A DNA stretch of 64,000 bases from Pseudobdellovibrionaceae bacterium (GCA_019637915.1 JAHBUV010000001.1:558001-622000), one strand, 5' to 3'; counted from the first letter of the stretch, positions 1 through 8,259 are shown. A program made the numbers and translations. The notes: generated by a model not told the origin, from the sequence alone.

Positions 1-759
1 GCAGTGGCCTTGCTGGCAGAATTCATTCAGCAGATGATGAAGGCCGGTGCGCAAGCGCGGCAAAGAGTCCGCGGCGTGTCCTTGCCGGAGGGCGAAGGCG
101 TCGATGATTTCAAAATCCAAGCCTTGTTCGCGCGCCAAATCGTAAGGACGCTCGCGCAAAGACTCGATCACCTCCGCGGCCGAGGACCGGCGGCTGAGAG
201 TTCGCGCCCAGGACAGAGGCAAGCCTTCACGGAATAAAAAATCGGCCAGTTCATGGCGGTCGCGGAATTCCCTCCAGCCGCGGGAGATCCGCTGACGTTT
301 TTGAGGGCCGATGCCGGGCACCTGCAGCAAGCGCGCGGGCGCGTGCTCCAGAATTTCCGGAAGCTCCCGGGAGGGGAAGGCCCGGGCCAACACCGTCGCC
401 AGATGCCCTTCCACGCCGGGCAGGGCCCCGGAGCGCAAAAATTTCCTCAAGGCTTTTTCCGAGGACGGCCAGTCGGCTTTCAATCGCGAGGCCTGGCGCA
501 CGCCCGCCCCCGGCACGGACGACTCCGACAGCTTGATCTCCACGCTCTGGCCGGGATGAACATCGGCCGCGTGACCGCCGACCAGGAGGCGCTCCTTGCC
601 GTTGTTCAGCAGAACCTCCAGCACGCATTGCCCGCTGTCCTCCTGAAAATGAACGACGCGCTCGATGCTTCCACGCAAAAAGCCGGAGTCGCCCTGGTCG
701 GGCGCTCCGGCGCTGGAGGAATCATCGGAAACGAGTTCCGTCAAACGCATCTGTCGCAT
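1..759 (-). CDS. recD2: RecD2-type ATP-dependent DNA helicase, N-terminal part (runs off the window)
   Basis: Only the first 253 codons lie in the window; the gene continues past base 1. The visible part has the RecD2 N-terminal layout: an OB-like segment (residues about 27-85, with RVVHFQEDSGQCVLEV), then helix-hairpin-helix repeats including LLQVPGIGPQKRQRIS and the YDLAREQGLDFEIIDAFA region. The helicase motor (Walker A and later motifs) would lie outside. RecD2 proteins are 5'-3' DNA helicases that act without RecBC in repair and replication-fork maintenance. The start at 759 is supported by AAGG five bases upstream; an in-frame ATG at 750 is an alternative. It lies 6 bases downstream of the preceding annealing-protein-like gene, so the two are probably co-transcribed. 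Confidence 0.88.
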   Translation of the reverse strand, partial: MRQMRLTELVSDDSSSAGAPDQGDSGFLRGSIERVVHFQEDSGQCVLEVLLNNGKERLLVGGHAADVHPGQSVEIKLSESSVPGAGVRQASRLKADWPSSEKALRKFLRSGALPGVEGHLATVLARAFPSRELPEILEHAPARLLQVPGIGPQKRQRISRGWREFRDRHELADFLFREGLPLSWARTLSRRSSAAEVIESLRERPYDLAREQGLDFEIIDAFALRQGHAADSLPRLRTGLHHLLNEFCQQGHC

Positions 760-765
760 GGGACC

Positions 766-1521
766 TTAGTGGGCCGCCGGCGGTGCGGGTTGTTGCTGCT
801 CGGCGGGCGCGTAAAGCTTTTCGAAAGCGTCACGCAGGAACTTCACCTGATGGGCCAGGGGCGTGCCGGGACGCACGTCGCTGTTTTCCAGCCAGCGAAG
901 ATAGCTTTGCAACTCGGACTTCGGGATCTCTTTCACCTTCCGGCCTTTGTATTTCCGGCCGAAGTTGATGAGATAGTCGCCGGGTTCGGACGCCGACGCC
1001 ATTTCCCCGGCTTCCGCTTCCGCCCCGGCGACGGCCGCGGAGGCGTCTTCGCTCCGCGAGGGGTCCTCGTTGTTCCTGTTGCCCGCCGTCATCGCGCCGC
1101 GATCGCGGGCCGCGGTCGGTCCCATGAAACGCTCGCCGCGCTGGCGGCTCGGCACGGGCGCGTCCACGATGCGACTGCCCTCGTCGAGTTCGTCCGCGCA
1201 GAACTGCGTGCCGTAACCAATCAGGGCCAAGGCCCGGCCGATGGCACCCGTTTCCGCTTTCTCGATGAAATCAGGGAAACCCTGGATGCTTTCGAATTTG
1301 TGGGAGGTCGCGATGATCCGTCCCGCCTCGTCCCGGATCGTCGCCCGCGCGTAGGCGGAAACGTCCGTCACGGAGATCAGCTCGGTCTCGATCGACCAGT
1401 CGGGATGGTCCTCGCGGAACCACACCAGGCGGTACTTCACCTCGAGATACTCTTTCCCGCGCAGATTCAAAAGCGGCAGCTCCGTCCCTTTCGCTGTTCG
1501 ATAACTTCTTGTCGTCGGCAT
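766..1521 (-). CDS. Putative single-strand-annealing-type protein with ExoX-like C-terminal domain
   Basis: This 251-residue protein has an N-terminal region (about 10-120) carrying KAETGAIGRALALIGYG followed by DELDEGSRIVDAP. The xAIGRALAxxGxG pattern is typical of Erf/Rad52-like phage and bacterial annealing proteins. A low-complexity Ala/Glu linker (about 125-185) leads to a C-terminal block (about 188-240) with FGRKYKGRKVKEIPKSEL and YLRWLE, resembling the small module at the C-terminus of ExoX-like and DUF3820-like proteins. I infer a role in ssDNA annealing or recombination, strengthened by the recD2 gene directly downstream. The annealing-family assignment is from motif resemblance only; a function in another DNA transaction is possible. 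Confidence 0.72.
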   Translation of the reverse strand: MPTTRSYRTAKGTELPLLNLRGKEYLEVKYRLVWFREDHPDWSIETELISVTDVSAYARATIRDEAGRIIATSHKFESIQGFPDFIEKAETGAIGRALALIGYGTQFCADELDEGSRIVDAPVPSRQRGERFMGPTAARDRGAMTAGNRNNEDPSRSEDASAAVAGAEAEAGEMASASEPGDYLINFGRKYKGRKVKEIPKSELQSYLRWLENSDVRPGTPLAHQVKFLRDAFEKLYAPAEQQQPAPPAAH

Positions 1522-1641
1522 GTCTTCATCCTTTGAAGTGGCGCGGGTTCCTTCCCGACCGGGCCCGATTGGAAAAGATCTTGGCGCCTTGTTAATTCCC
1601 CCTGGATCACCTCAAAAAATTCATCCAGGGCAGTACCTCAG

Positions 1642-1669
1642 AATATGTTAATGATATGTAATCTGTCAA
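1642..1669 (-). promoter_or_regulatory. Candidate sigma70 promoter for the annealing-protein/recD2 pair
   Basis: On the minus strand a perfect TTGACA (1664-1669) is followed after 16 bases by CATATT (1642-1647, 4 of 6 match to TATAAT); TATTCT with an 18-base spacer is an alternative -10. It sits in the only clearly AT-rich stretch upstream of base 1521, leaving a leader of roughly 110 bases. The rest of the gap up to 1792 shows nothing else that I can identify. Confidence 0.55.
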
Positions 1670-1792
1670 GGCAAAATAAGAAATCAAACTTGATTATAAC
1701 GACGAAAAAAAGCGAGCTTCCCCCGAGGGAATTCGAAAGGATTTTTCACGAGTGTCAGAGGGCAAAAAGACGCGATTCCAACCGGCGCGCGC

Positions 1793-2026
1793 TCAATGCG
1801 TCCAGGCCGGGGGATCGCTGGCCGGAAAGGATTCCCAGGAGGCCTCGTCGACCGGGTCGATCCTCTCCTGTCTCGACTCCGTCTCGCGTTCGGCTTGTGG
1901 CTCGACACGATTCTCCGGAGGAGCGATCACGAGCACCGAGGGCCGTGAGTCTTTCTTCCAGGCGGCATACAACAAAGCGCCGAGGGTCATGAAGAAAAGG
2001 GGCTCGCGCCAGAAACTGTTTTTCAT
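1793..2026 (-). CDS. Small single-TM protein ending in an ESFPASDPPAW motif
   Basis: A 77-residue protein with one hydrophobic segment near the N-terminus (FFMTLGALLYAAW, about residues 9-21), a charged disordered middle rich in Glu and Arg, and a C-terminal block DEASWESFPASDPPAWT. That block recurs at the end of small uncharacterised bacterial proteins; its function is unknown to me. The start at 2026 is chosen because GGGGAGGTGG lies just upstream; an upstream in-frame ATG at 2080 has no such site and would add an unconvincing extension. Likely an inner-membrane-associated protein. It follows a 53-residue Gln/Asn-rich gene on the same strand and may be co-expressed with it. Confidence 0.7.
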   Translation of the reverse strand: MKNSFWREPLFFMTLGALLYAAWKKDSRPSVLVIAPPENRVEPQAERETESRQERIDPVDEASWESFPASDPPAWTH

Positions 2027-2048
2027 TTTCCACCTCCCCAAGAAGAAA

Positions 2049-2069
2049 GAAGGAGCGCGAAGCCCCTTC
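2049..2069 (-). terminator. Candidate hairpin between two tiny genes
   Basis: GAAGGAGC (2049-2056) pairs with GCCCCTTC (2062-2069) with one mismatch and a 5-base loop. Read on the minus strand it is followed by a pyrimidine-rich run, CTTTCTTCTT. It lies between the stop of the upstream Gln/Asn-rich gene and the ribosome-binding site of the downstream gene, so it may attenuate rather than fully terminate. Confidence 0.35.
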
Positions 2070-2086
2070 TTTCCTGTCAAACGACG

Positions 2087-2248
2087 TCAAGACCGCTTGT
2101 TGCCGGGTGCTTGCTGCTGATTGGCCTGTTTGCCGCTTGTTTGCGAGGCGTTCTTGGAGTTTTGATTGCCGGAGACGGGCTGATTCATTTTTTGATTCTG
2201 GCTCGTCTGTTTCTGTTGATTCTGCGGGGCGCTCTTTTTGTTGTCCAT
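2087..2248 (-). CDS. 53-residue basic Gln/Asn-rich disordered protein
   Basis: The predicted peptide has 13 Gln, 9 Asn, 7 Lys and one Arg in 53 residues, a single acidic residue (Asp2) and no aromatic or cysteine residues, so it is expected to be fully disordered and basic. The start at 2248 is supported by AGGAGG four bases upstream (AGGAGGTCCTATG), which is among the strongest ribosome-binding sites in the window and argues that the gene is real. I recognise no family. Nucleic-acid binding or a stress or stationary-phase role would fit the composition but is speculation. Confidence 0.6.
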   Translation of the reverse strand: MDNKKSAPQNQQKQTSQNQKMNQPVSGNQNSKNASQTSGKQANQQQAPGNKRS

Positions 2249-2337
2249 AGGACCTCCTGCCCAGCACTCTGCCGCAACAAAAGGCTTGAAGACAGCGACG
2301 TTATCTTCCGCGGTTTTTGTGATTTGCCGGTCGGCGC

Positions 2338-2679
2338 TCACCCGCCCGGCTTGTTTTCCTGATCCCGGGCTTTGAGAAGTGCCGCGCGACAGGCGGCCTG
2401 AAGGGAGTTTTCATTTTCACGAAGGCAGGGTTCCACGCTCTCCGATTTTTTCCGCAGGCAACCCAGGCGACGGACATCCGCCTGGCAAACGCGCAGCACC
2501 TGCAAACGGGAGGACACCACCGCCCGGGGAAGTGGCGGTGGCGGCGCCTCGGGCATGGGCGCGGGCGCGGACGTCAGGCCCGTCCGGGCGACGATCAGCC
2601 CGCCGATCACTCCTCCCATCAAACCGCTCATCATGAAGAAGGCCGCCAGGGCCAGGGGGTGTTTCAGGATGTTCATCAT
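2338..2679 (-). CDS. Small membrane-anchored protein, translationally coupled to the fibre gene
   Basis: A 113-residue protein with a hydrophobic, glycine-rich N-terminal segment (LALAAFFMMSGLMGGVIGGL, about residues 6-25), a proline-rich linker (PAPMPEAPPPPLP), and a C-terminal domain with four cysteines (VCQADV, GCLRKK, PCLREN, ACRAAL) spaced as if forming disulfides in a periplasmic helical hairpin. The start codon overlaps the stop of the upstream fibre gene by one base (TGATG), with a second ATG three bases later. That tight coupling suggests it serves the fibre, for example as an anchor or chaperone; this is inference, and no family is recognised. Confidence 0.72.
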   Translation of the reverse strand: MMNILKHPLALAAFFMMSGLMGGVIGGLIVARTGLTSAPAPMPEAPPPPLPRAVVSSRLQVLRVCQADVRRLGCLRKKSESVEPCLRENENSLQAACRAALLKARDQENKPGG

Positions 2680-5600
2680 CAGTACCGACGCACGCAACGG
2701 ACGTTTTTACTGCTGTTCTTCAAAGCTTCCGTGACCGTCATATTGCCCAGGTCGATATAGACCGCCTGGCTGTTGTCCACGCTGGTCTGCGAAGCCACCC
2801 AGTAAGATGCGGTGGTGGGGAGATGGCCCGCCAATCCCATGCTCGCCGTGACCCCCAGGTAACCGCAGATGGTGGCCGCGGCCACACCATAGACATTGCA
2901 AACGAAAATATAAGACTCGGCCGCGGTCGGAAGATACCAGTCCGAGTAACCGCCGAACACCATGTCTTCGCAATAGCGGGCCGCCTGGTGCGGACCGCCC
3001 TGGGCCGGAGCCGTCACCGCCGCGATCAGGGCGGAGGACGCGGGGCCTTCCATCATCCCGGTGACGATGTCATCCACCCCCGTGAGGAAAGCATAGTTGG
3101 TGGTGCCGTTGTTCCACGTTTTCGAGATGTTCTCCGAACCATCTCCGTTGCAGGTGGGGTTGGTTGTCGAGTTCGTGCAACCGGACGGCATGATCATGTA
3201 GCGGTATCCATAAGCGGAACCGGCGTAAATCGATCCCCCTTCACAGGCCGTGCCCGCGGGTGAGCCGTGTTGATAACAAGGATCCACCGATCCCAGGGAG
3301 TAGCCGGCTTCCACCAGCCACTGGGTTCCGTTGCTCACCAAAGTGACGCTGTCATACTGACTTTTCAGGGTTTTCGTCTCGAAGCCGTCGATCTTCTGGG
3401 TGGAGTGCCCGTCCAGGATGACGTTCGCGGCGCCCGAGCCCGTGCGTTTCACCGCGAAGCGGAAGCCGCTGGGCACGGTGCCGACATCCGGCAAGGTCAG
3501 GGTGGCCGCCGCCGTCACGATGAACATCTTGCCGGCATCGGCCGAAGTCAGGGTCTGAGAGGAGGAGATCGTTTGCAGGGTCCATCCGGCTCCCCCACCG
3601 CCGCCCGACCATCCCGTCGAGATGTCATGGCAGTTGTTCCCGGTTTCATCGCAGATCTGCTCAGCGCGGATCGTGCCCGCCACATCCAAGGTCGATTGCG
3701 GATCGGTGCGGCCGATCCCCAACCGACCCGTGTTGGTCAGGGTCATGCGGCTGTCGGTGAGGGCGACGTTGCTCCCGTCCGTCAAAGAGCTCATCAAGAA
3801 ATGCAGGTTGCCGATGCCGCCGTTGGACGTGCGGTTGAAAACGATCCCGGACTTGTAGTTGGTGTCGCCGCTCGTTGAAGCCACTTTGAAGGCCATCCCC
3901 GTCGAAGAGCCGTTGACCGCATCCAGGTTTTGCATGCGGACAGGCAGGCTCAGACCCGACACCTGGCGGGCCACATGCAGGGCGCCGGCGGGCGTCGTCG
4001 TTCCGACGCCGACGTTCAAAGTGAGCGAATCCAAAGCCATGGCGATGCCCCAGCTCGAGCCGTTCCAATGGGACATCAGCAGATCGTTGCGCTGCTCGGC
4101 GGTACCGTAGGCGTCGCCGCGACCGACGAACTCCCACCCTTTGGTGGTGGCGTCGAAGTTGTCGTTGCCCGTGCCCTTGGTGATGAAATTGATGTTCGCC
4201 GATTGATTGGCGGTGGCGCCCGTGACGCTGAGTTGAATGGCGGAACTGGCGTCGGCGGATTCATGCAGCGTCAACTGCCGGAAAGGCGTCGTGGTGCCGA
4301 TCCCGACTTTGCCGTTCAGGAGGGTGGAGCCCGTGCCGCTGGGAGTGAGGGTGATGTTTTGATTGCCGCCGCCCGCCGCGAAGGTCAACGCCCCTGAACC
4401 CGTGATGGAGCCATCATTCGTGCCCGTCCCACCATGGGCGATCGGCAAAACACCGGACACATCCGACGTGAGATCGATGGAGTTCTTGGCGGCGATACTG
4501 CCGATCGTGCCAAGATCACTCACTTGGGACTTCGTGATCGAGATGTCCTCACAAGTCACCCGGTCCGGAACGGATTGCCACTTTACGGTCTTCCCCGCCC
4601 CGCAAGCACTGAAGTCAAAGGTGCTGTTGCCGGCTGAGTTCTTGATGTCGCCGATGTCGATCAAGGAACTTCCCCACACCCCACTCGTGCGCTTCAGGAA
4701 ATGCCCGTCCGTGCCAGATGGTGTATCCATCTTGCCATTGAAGGCATCATACTGCGCTTTACTGATGAGACCAGCAGACACACCCGTTTGATCGGCCATC
4801 GGAATGCTCAACGTGTGAGTCGCCGAACCATGAGCCCACGTGAGGCTCGTGCCCGTCGTGTTCACGGCCAAGCTTTGAGCGGAGTCCGAGAGGCCATTGA
4901 TGGTGGCAATGCCAGATCCTGAAGCACCGGCCGTGAAGTACTCCCATTTTTTTGCCGTGTTATTCCACTTCAAGGACTTGCCGTCTTCCGTGGCCGTCGG
5001 TGGCGCGGCTCCCGCGACTTCCTGCACACCAGTGCCATCCCAAAGGCTCAAAGCCTTGCGGTCCGAATTCCACCACACAGAGCCTTGATGTCCACTCGCT
5101 AAGGGCGAAGCCACCAGAGCCGTCTCTTGAACATCTGTCAGCGCCCCGAAGCGCAAAGTCTTTTGCGCGTTCAAAGACACATGCCCAGCGTTTAGCACAT
5201 CATAACCACCGAGCTTCAGATCTCCCGCCATCGTGCCAGAACCATCCAGCGGAAGCTTCGTGTTGTCCGTGCCGCCACCGCCTGAAGGAGTCACGCAATC
5301 CCAGGCACCAGAAGTCACACCCAAAACTTCCCCGTCCGAGCATTTCGCAAAACCCTCAAAGGCCGAGCCATCGGACTTCGACATGATGATCTGGCTGTTA
5401 CCGATCGTGGAAATCCCCGTCCCACCATGAGCAATGGGAAGAGTTCCGGCATTGATGTCAGAGGCATTGTGATTGTGAGCCGAAGGAGCGAACGTGGAAG
5501 GCTTGCCCGTGATGTCCGTCCAAGCCGGAGCGGCAGCCGCCGGCAGGATCGCCCACGTGCCATCGCCACGCAAGTAGGTCGTGCCACTGGCGGTTCCCGT

Positions 5601-6242
5601 GGGACTCCAGGCGGCCAGAGTGCCAAGACCCGGATAGGTGCCGTTCAGAATGGAATCCAAAGTGGCATAGCGCGAATACACGCTCTCCACGCGCGCCTGC
5701 TGGATATTGGCGGACGTCTGCACGAAGGCCGAGGCCGATTTGCCGGACAGGTTTTCCGCGTTCACCGCGAAAGGCGTCGTGCGCAAATTGAAATCGGCCG
5801 TGATCACATCACTGTTCGCGAGAGTCATGCTCACACGCACTTTGCGCGCGTCATTCGCACCCGGCGTGTAGGAGGTGAGACCGCCATTCACCGACCCATC
5901 CGGGTTCAAACAAACAAGGCCCGTCTTCGGCACCGCCGTGTTGTCCGCCATCTTCTGGAAATTGGCCCCGACGGGTTGCTGCGAAGCCGGCGTGCCCTTG
6001 CCCACCACCAGATTCAGATAACCATCCGTCACCGTGACGGAAGAGTGATTCTCGTCCCACAGCACGCAATCATTGGGCGACAAGATCTTCACGTTCACCG
6101 TGAGACCCGATTCCGTCAAAAGGGTCGTGTCCGGCTTCGTGATGCGGCCCTGGAACGTGAGGCCCTGCGAGCTTTGCGCCTTCACAGAAGGTGCACAAAT
6201 GAGAATGAGAAGGGCCGTGACGGCCGTGCAGAAAACTCTCAT
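2679..6242 (-). CDS. Secreted tail-fibre-like adhesin (mosaic adhesive trimer-like) with C-terminal DUF1566/Lcl-type domain
   Basis: This 1187-residue protein starts with a signal peptide (about 1-22). A head domain (about 24-165) leads into a long shaft with phage-tail-fibre features: PIAHGGTG turns near residues 270 and 597, Gly/Ser/Thr/Asn-rich beta segments, and TLDVAGTIRAEQICDETG near 855. After a beta domain (about 890-985) the tip (about 990-1187) has the DUF1566/Lcl pattern: cysteine-rich, GGYSDWYLPTAAE, SYWVASQ, and a terminal VRCVRRY. This architecture matches the trimeric fibres described in Bdellovibrio as mosaic adhesive trimers, whose variable tips bind prey or other surfaces. 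I infer a surface or vesicle-borne adhesin. There is no clear ribosome-binding site upstream of the ATG. The next gene overlaps the stop and may encode a partner. Confidence 0.82.
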   Translation of the reverse strand: MRVFCTAVTALLILICAPSVKAQSSQGLTFQGRITKPDTTLLTESGLTVNVKILSPNDCVLWDENHSSVTVTDGYLNLVVGKGTPASQQPVGANFQKMADNTAVPKTGLVCLNPDGSVNGGLTSYTPGANDARKVRVSMTLANSDVITADFNLRTTPFAVNAENLSGKSASAFVQTSANIQQARVESVYSRYATLDSILNGTYPGLGTLAAWSPTGTASGTTYLRGDGTWAILPAAAAPAWTDITGKPSTFAPSAHNHNASDINAGTLPIAHGGTGISTIGNSQIIMSKSDGSAFEGFAKCSDGEVLGVTSGAWDCVTPSGGGGTDNTKLPLDGSGTMAGDLKLGGYDVLNAGHVSLNAQKTLRFGALTDVQETALVASPLASGHQGSVWWNSDRKALSLWDGTGVQEVAGAAPPTATEDGKSLKWNNTAKKWEYFTAGASGSGIATINGLSDSAQSLAVNTTGTSLTWAHGSATHTLSIPMADQTGVSAGLISKAQYDAFNGKMDTPSGTDGHFLKRTSGVWGSSLIDIGDIKNSAGNSTFDFSACGAGKTVKWQSVPDRVTCEDISITKSQVSDLGTIGSIAAKNSIDLTSDVSGVLPIAHGGTGTNDGSITGSGALTFAAGGGNQNITLTPSGTGSTLLNGKVGIGTTTPFRQLTLHESADASSAIQLSVTGATANQSANINFITKGTGNDNFDATTKGWEFVGRGDAYGTAEQRNDLLMSHWNGSSWGIAMALDSLTLNVGVGTTTPAGALHVARQVSGLSLPVRMQNLDAVNGSSTGMAFKVASTSGDTNYKSGIVFNRTSNGGIGNLHFLMSSLTDGSNVALTDSRMTLTNTGRLGIGRTDPQSTLDVAGTIRAEQICDETGNNCHDISTGWSGGGGGAGWTLQTISSSQTLTSADAGKMFIVTAAATLTLPDVGTVPSGFRFAVKRTGSGAANVILDGHSTQKIDGFETKTLKSQYDSVTLVSNGTQWLVEAGYSLGSVDPCYQHGSPAGTACEGGSIYAGSAYGYRYMIMPSGCTNSTTNPTCNGDGSENISKTWNNGTTNYAFLTGVDDIVTGMMEGPASSALIAAVTAPAQGGPHQAARYCEDMVFGGYSDWYLPTAAESYIFVCNVYGVAAATICGYLGVTASMGLAGHLPTTASYWVASQTSVDNSQAVYIDLGNMTVTEALKNSSKNVRCVRRY

Positions 6243-6537
6243 CTCATATTATTCGTCATGTTTTCACAAGACTTGAACAAAAGCCCCATCATTTTATATG
6301 GGAAAAAGCCTCATCAAATTCGCTTCAAGATGAGACACCCTTCTCAAGGAGCTTTCAGGGAAGGCCCCAAAAAAAAGAAAATATTTTTTGTCTAGATCGA
6401 CCCCGTCAACTCAGTTGAAAACACCTGAATCGCCCGCGGAGGCGGACCATCGAGCAGGATCCGCCTTCCGGCCAACTCAAGCGCCGGGCGCAGCTCTGGC
6501 CCTTCCGCCGCGAGAACACTGTTTTTGCTGAAGGCGC
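6243..6537. other. Divergent intergenic region between fibre gene and comM
   Basis: This 295-base gap separates the minus-strand fibre gene from the plus-strand comM. It contains AT-rich stretches (around 6285-6300 with TATAAA on the minus strand, and 6368-6392, mostly A then T), so promoters in both directions are likely, but no -35/-10 pair with good spacing stands out. No RNA gene or convincing small ORF was seen. Confidence 0.4.
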
Positions 6538-7968
6538 ATGATCCTGCAATCCCTCATTCGCGAACATGATCGTCTCGTCCCGGCGGAAGTGGAGGTTCTG
6601 CTGCTGCCCGGACTCCCCCACATCCACCTCCTCGGCCTTCCCGACCAGGTCATCAAAGAAAGCCTGCACCGGGTGAGGAGCGCGTTGCGCAGCCAGGGTT
6701 TCGAGTGGCCGAAAGCCCGTCAGGTGCTGGTCAATATCCGCCCCGTGGACCGCCGCAAGAGTTCGCGCGGTTTGGAATTCGCCATCGCCGCCGGCCTCCT
6801 CTGGGAAACGGGGCAAAAGCCCCCGCCTCTTCAACAAAAAGGCTTGTACGTGTACGGCGAACTCAGTCTGTCCGGCGAAGTGATCGAGCCGGAAGATCTC
6901 GCCACGGATTTCCTGCCCGAGGACGGCGATCTGGTGATGACGGGATCAGGGACGGCGCAAAGGGGCTTTTCCCGGCTGCGCGTCCGCCAGCTCGCGGACC
7001 TGGATCGCCCGGAGCTCCATCCCATGGAGGCGCCGATGTTCGAGATCCGTCGCCCGCCCGAAGGGCTGCGGCGCTCGTTCACCGCCGTCGAGGCCCGTGC
7101 CTTGTCGATCGCCGCGCTGGGCGGGCATCACTGGCTGCTCGCCGGCGCCAGCGGCGGCGGCAAGACCACTTTGGCGCGGGCTCTTTGGTCTTTGCTGGAT
7201 CCACCCAGCGCCCTGGATCAGAAAACCGGTCGCCTGCAAGAGGGCTGGCGTCCTTGGGTGGCGCCTCATCACTCGGCGTCCGCGCTGTCCCTGGTGGGTG
7301 GCGGGATGCCTCCCCGCCCCGGGGAGATTTCCCGCGCCGACGGCGGCATTCTCTTTTTGGACGAGCTTCTGGAATTCTCTCCCGCCGTGCAGGAGGCCTT
7401 GCGGGAGCCCGTCGAGAGGGGCGTGATCCGTCTCAGCCGCGGGCATCACAGCCAGGTTTTTCCGGCGGCCCTGCAACTGGTGGCCACCACCAACCTCTGC
7501 CCTTGCGGCCGATGGGCCCCGGGCGTGAAGGTCGATTGCGGCCGTTCTTTGCGGCGTTGCGCTTCGGTTCTGGAGCGCATCTCGGGGCCTTTTTTCGATC
7601 GCTTTGATTTTCTGACTTTCGCGGATGGCCGCCGCCAGGTCCGGGATCACTCGGGGGAGGACCTGCTCCTCCGCCTCGAGGCCGCCCGCGCCTTTCGCGC
7701 GAACAGGCCGTCCAGGGGGAAACCGGGGATGTCCCCGGACGATGAGGTCCGCGCCCTTTGGGAGGACGTCGAAGAACCTTGGCGTTCGGAATTCCGCGAA
7801 TCCAACCTCTTTCACTCCGAGCGCCGGCGCCTTTCGACGCTTCGGGTCGCAAGGAGCCTGGCGGACCTGGATGCCTCCCCGACGATCCGCGGCCGGCACT
7901 GGGAAGAGGCCTTGGAGTGGACCTTGAAAAACTTCGAACGCCTGCGAACGGCCAGCCTCGGCATTTGA
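6538..7968 (+). CDS. comM: YifB/ComM family Mg-chelatase-like AAA+ ATPase
   Basis: A 476-residue protein with the ComM layout: an N-terminal domain with PGLPHIHLLGLPDQVIKES and VLVNIRPVDRRKSSRGLEFA (Lon-protease-like fold in the family), a central AAA+ module with Walker A GASGGGKTT (about residue 203) and Walker B GGILFLDELLEF, and a C-terminal Mg-chelatase-like region with the cysteine pair CPCGRW and a later VDCGRSLRRC. ComM proteins are hexameric branch-migration helicases that extend strand uptake in natural transformation. The protein is slightly shorter and more divergent at its N-terminus than typical members (about 500 residues). The start has AAGG five bases upstream. It is monocistronic, with tRNA-Cys 49 bases downstream. 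Confidence 0.85.
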   Translation: MILQSLIREHDRLVPAEVEVLLLPGLPHIHLLGLPDQVIKESLHRVRSALRSQGFEWPKARQVLVNIRPVDRRKSSRGLEFAIAAGLLWETGQKPPPLQQKGLYVYGELSLSGEVIEPEDLATDFLPEDGDLVMTGSGTAQRGFSRLRVRQLADLDRPELHPMEAPMFEIRRPPEGLRRSFTAVEARALSIAALGGHHWLLAGASGGGKTTLARALWSLLDPPSALDQKTGRLQEGWRPWVAPHHSASALSLVGGGMPPRPGEISRADGGILFLDELLEFSPAVQEALREPVERGVIRLSRGHHSQVFPAALQLVATTNLCPCGRWAPGVKVDCGRSLRRCASVLERISGPFFDRFDFLTFADGRRQVRDHSGEDLLLRLEAARAFRANRPSRGKPGMSPDDEVRALWEDVEEPWRSEFRESNLFHSERRRLSTLRVARSLADLDASPTIRGRHWEEALEWTLKNFERLRTASLGI

Positions 7969-8017
7969 CAAAGAAAGAGGCCCGCGGGTAGTGTGTGCTT
8001 CCTTCAACTCCGAATAA

Positions 8018-8091
8018 GGTGGCATGGCCGAGGAGTTAGGCAGCGCTCTGCAAAAGCGCGTACGGGGGTGCGAGTCCCTCTGCCACCTCCA
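8018..8091 (+). tRNA. tRNA-Cys (GCA), CCA end encoded
   Basis: The sequence folds as a cloverleaf: acceptor GGTGGCA pairs with TGCCACC, the anticodon arm GCGCT-CTGCAAA-AGCGC presents anticodon GCA, and the T arm is GGGGG-TGCGAGT-CCCTC-like with the GAGTC loop. The discriminator is T, as expected for tRNA-Cys, and CCA is encoded at 8089-8091. The matching cysteinyl-tRNA synthetase gene lies about 10 kb away in the same window. Confidence 0.95.
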
Positions 8092-8205
8092 AATTTTGCT
8101 GTCGCAAAATTCGAAAATCGAAGATGAGAAAATCGAAAATAGGAAGAGCTGGGGTCGGAGACGAACAGCAAAATTTCCTCGATTTTCAATTCTCGATTTT
8201 CCCGC
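8091..8205. repeat. Imperfect nested inverted repeat directly 3' of tRNA-Cys
   Basis: Immediately after the tRNA, AATTTTGC (8092-8099) pairs with GCAAAATT (8104-8111), forming a hairpin that may help end the tRNA transcript. A wider repeat joins AAATTTTGCTGT (8091-8102) to its exact complement at 8165-8176. Two GAAAATCGA copies on the left face two TCGATTTTC-type copies on the right (to about 8205). The AT-rich nested arrangement is unlike neighbouring sequence. Confidence 0.6.
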
Positions 8206-8259
8206 GTTTCCAGAAAGCCCAAAAAACCAAACACGGCTTCCCGTCCACGCAAAAAACCC

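Noticed and set aside
253-1536. Plus-strand frame of 427 codons at the left edge
   Set aside because: Antisense to recD2 and the annealing-protein-like gene, both supported by motifs and ribosome-binding sites.
6406-6837. Minus-strand frame of 143 codons at the comM start
   Set aside because: Overlaps the well-supported comM N-terminus and shows no protein-like features.
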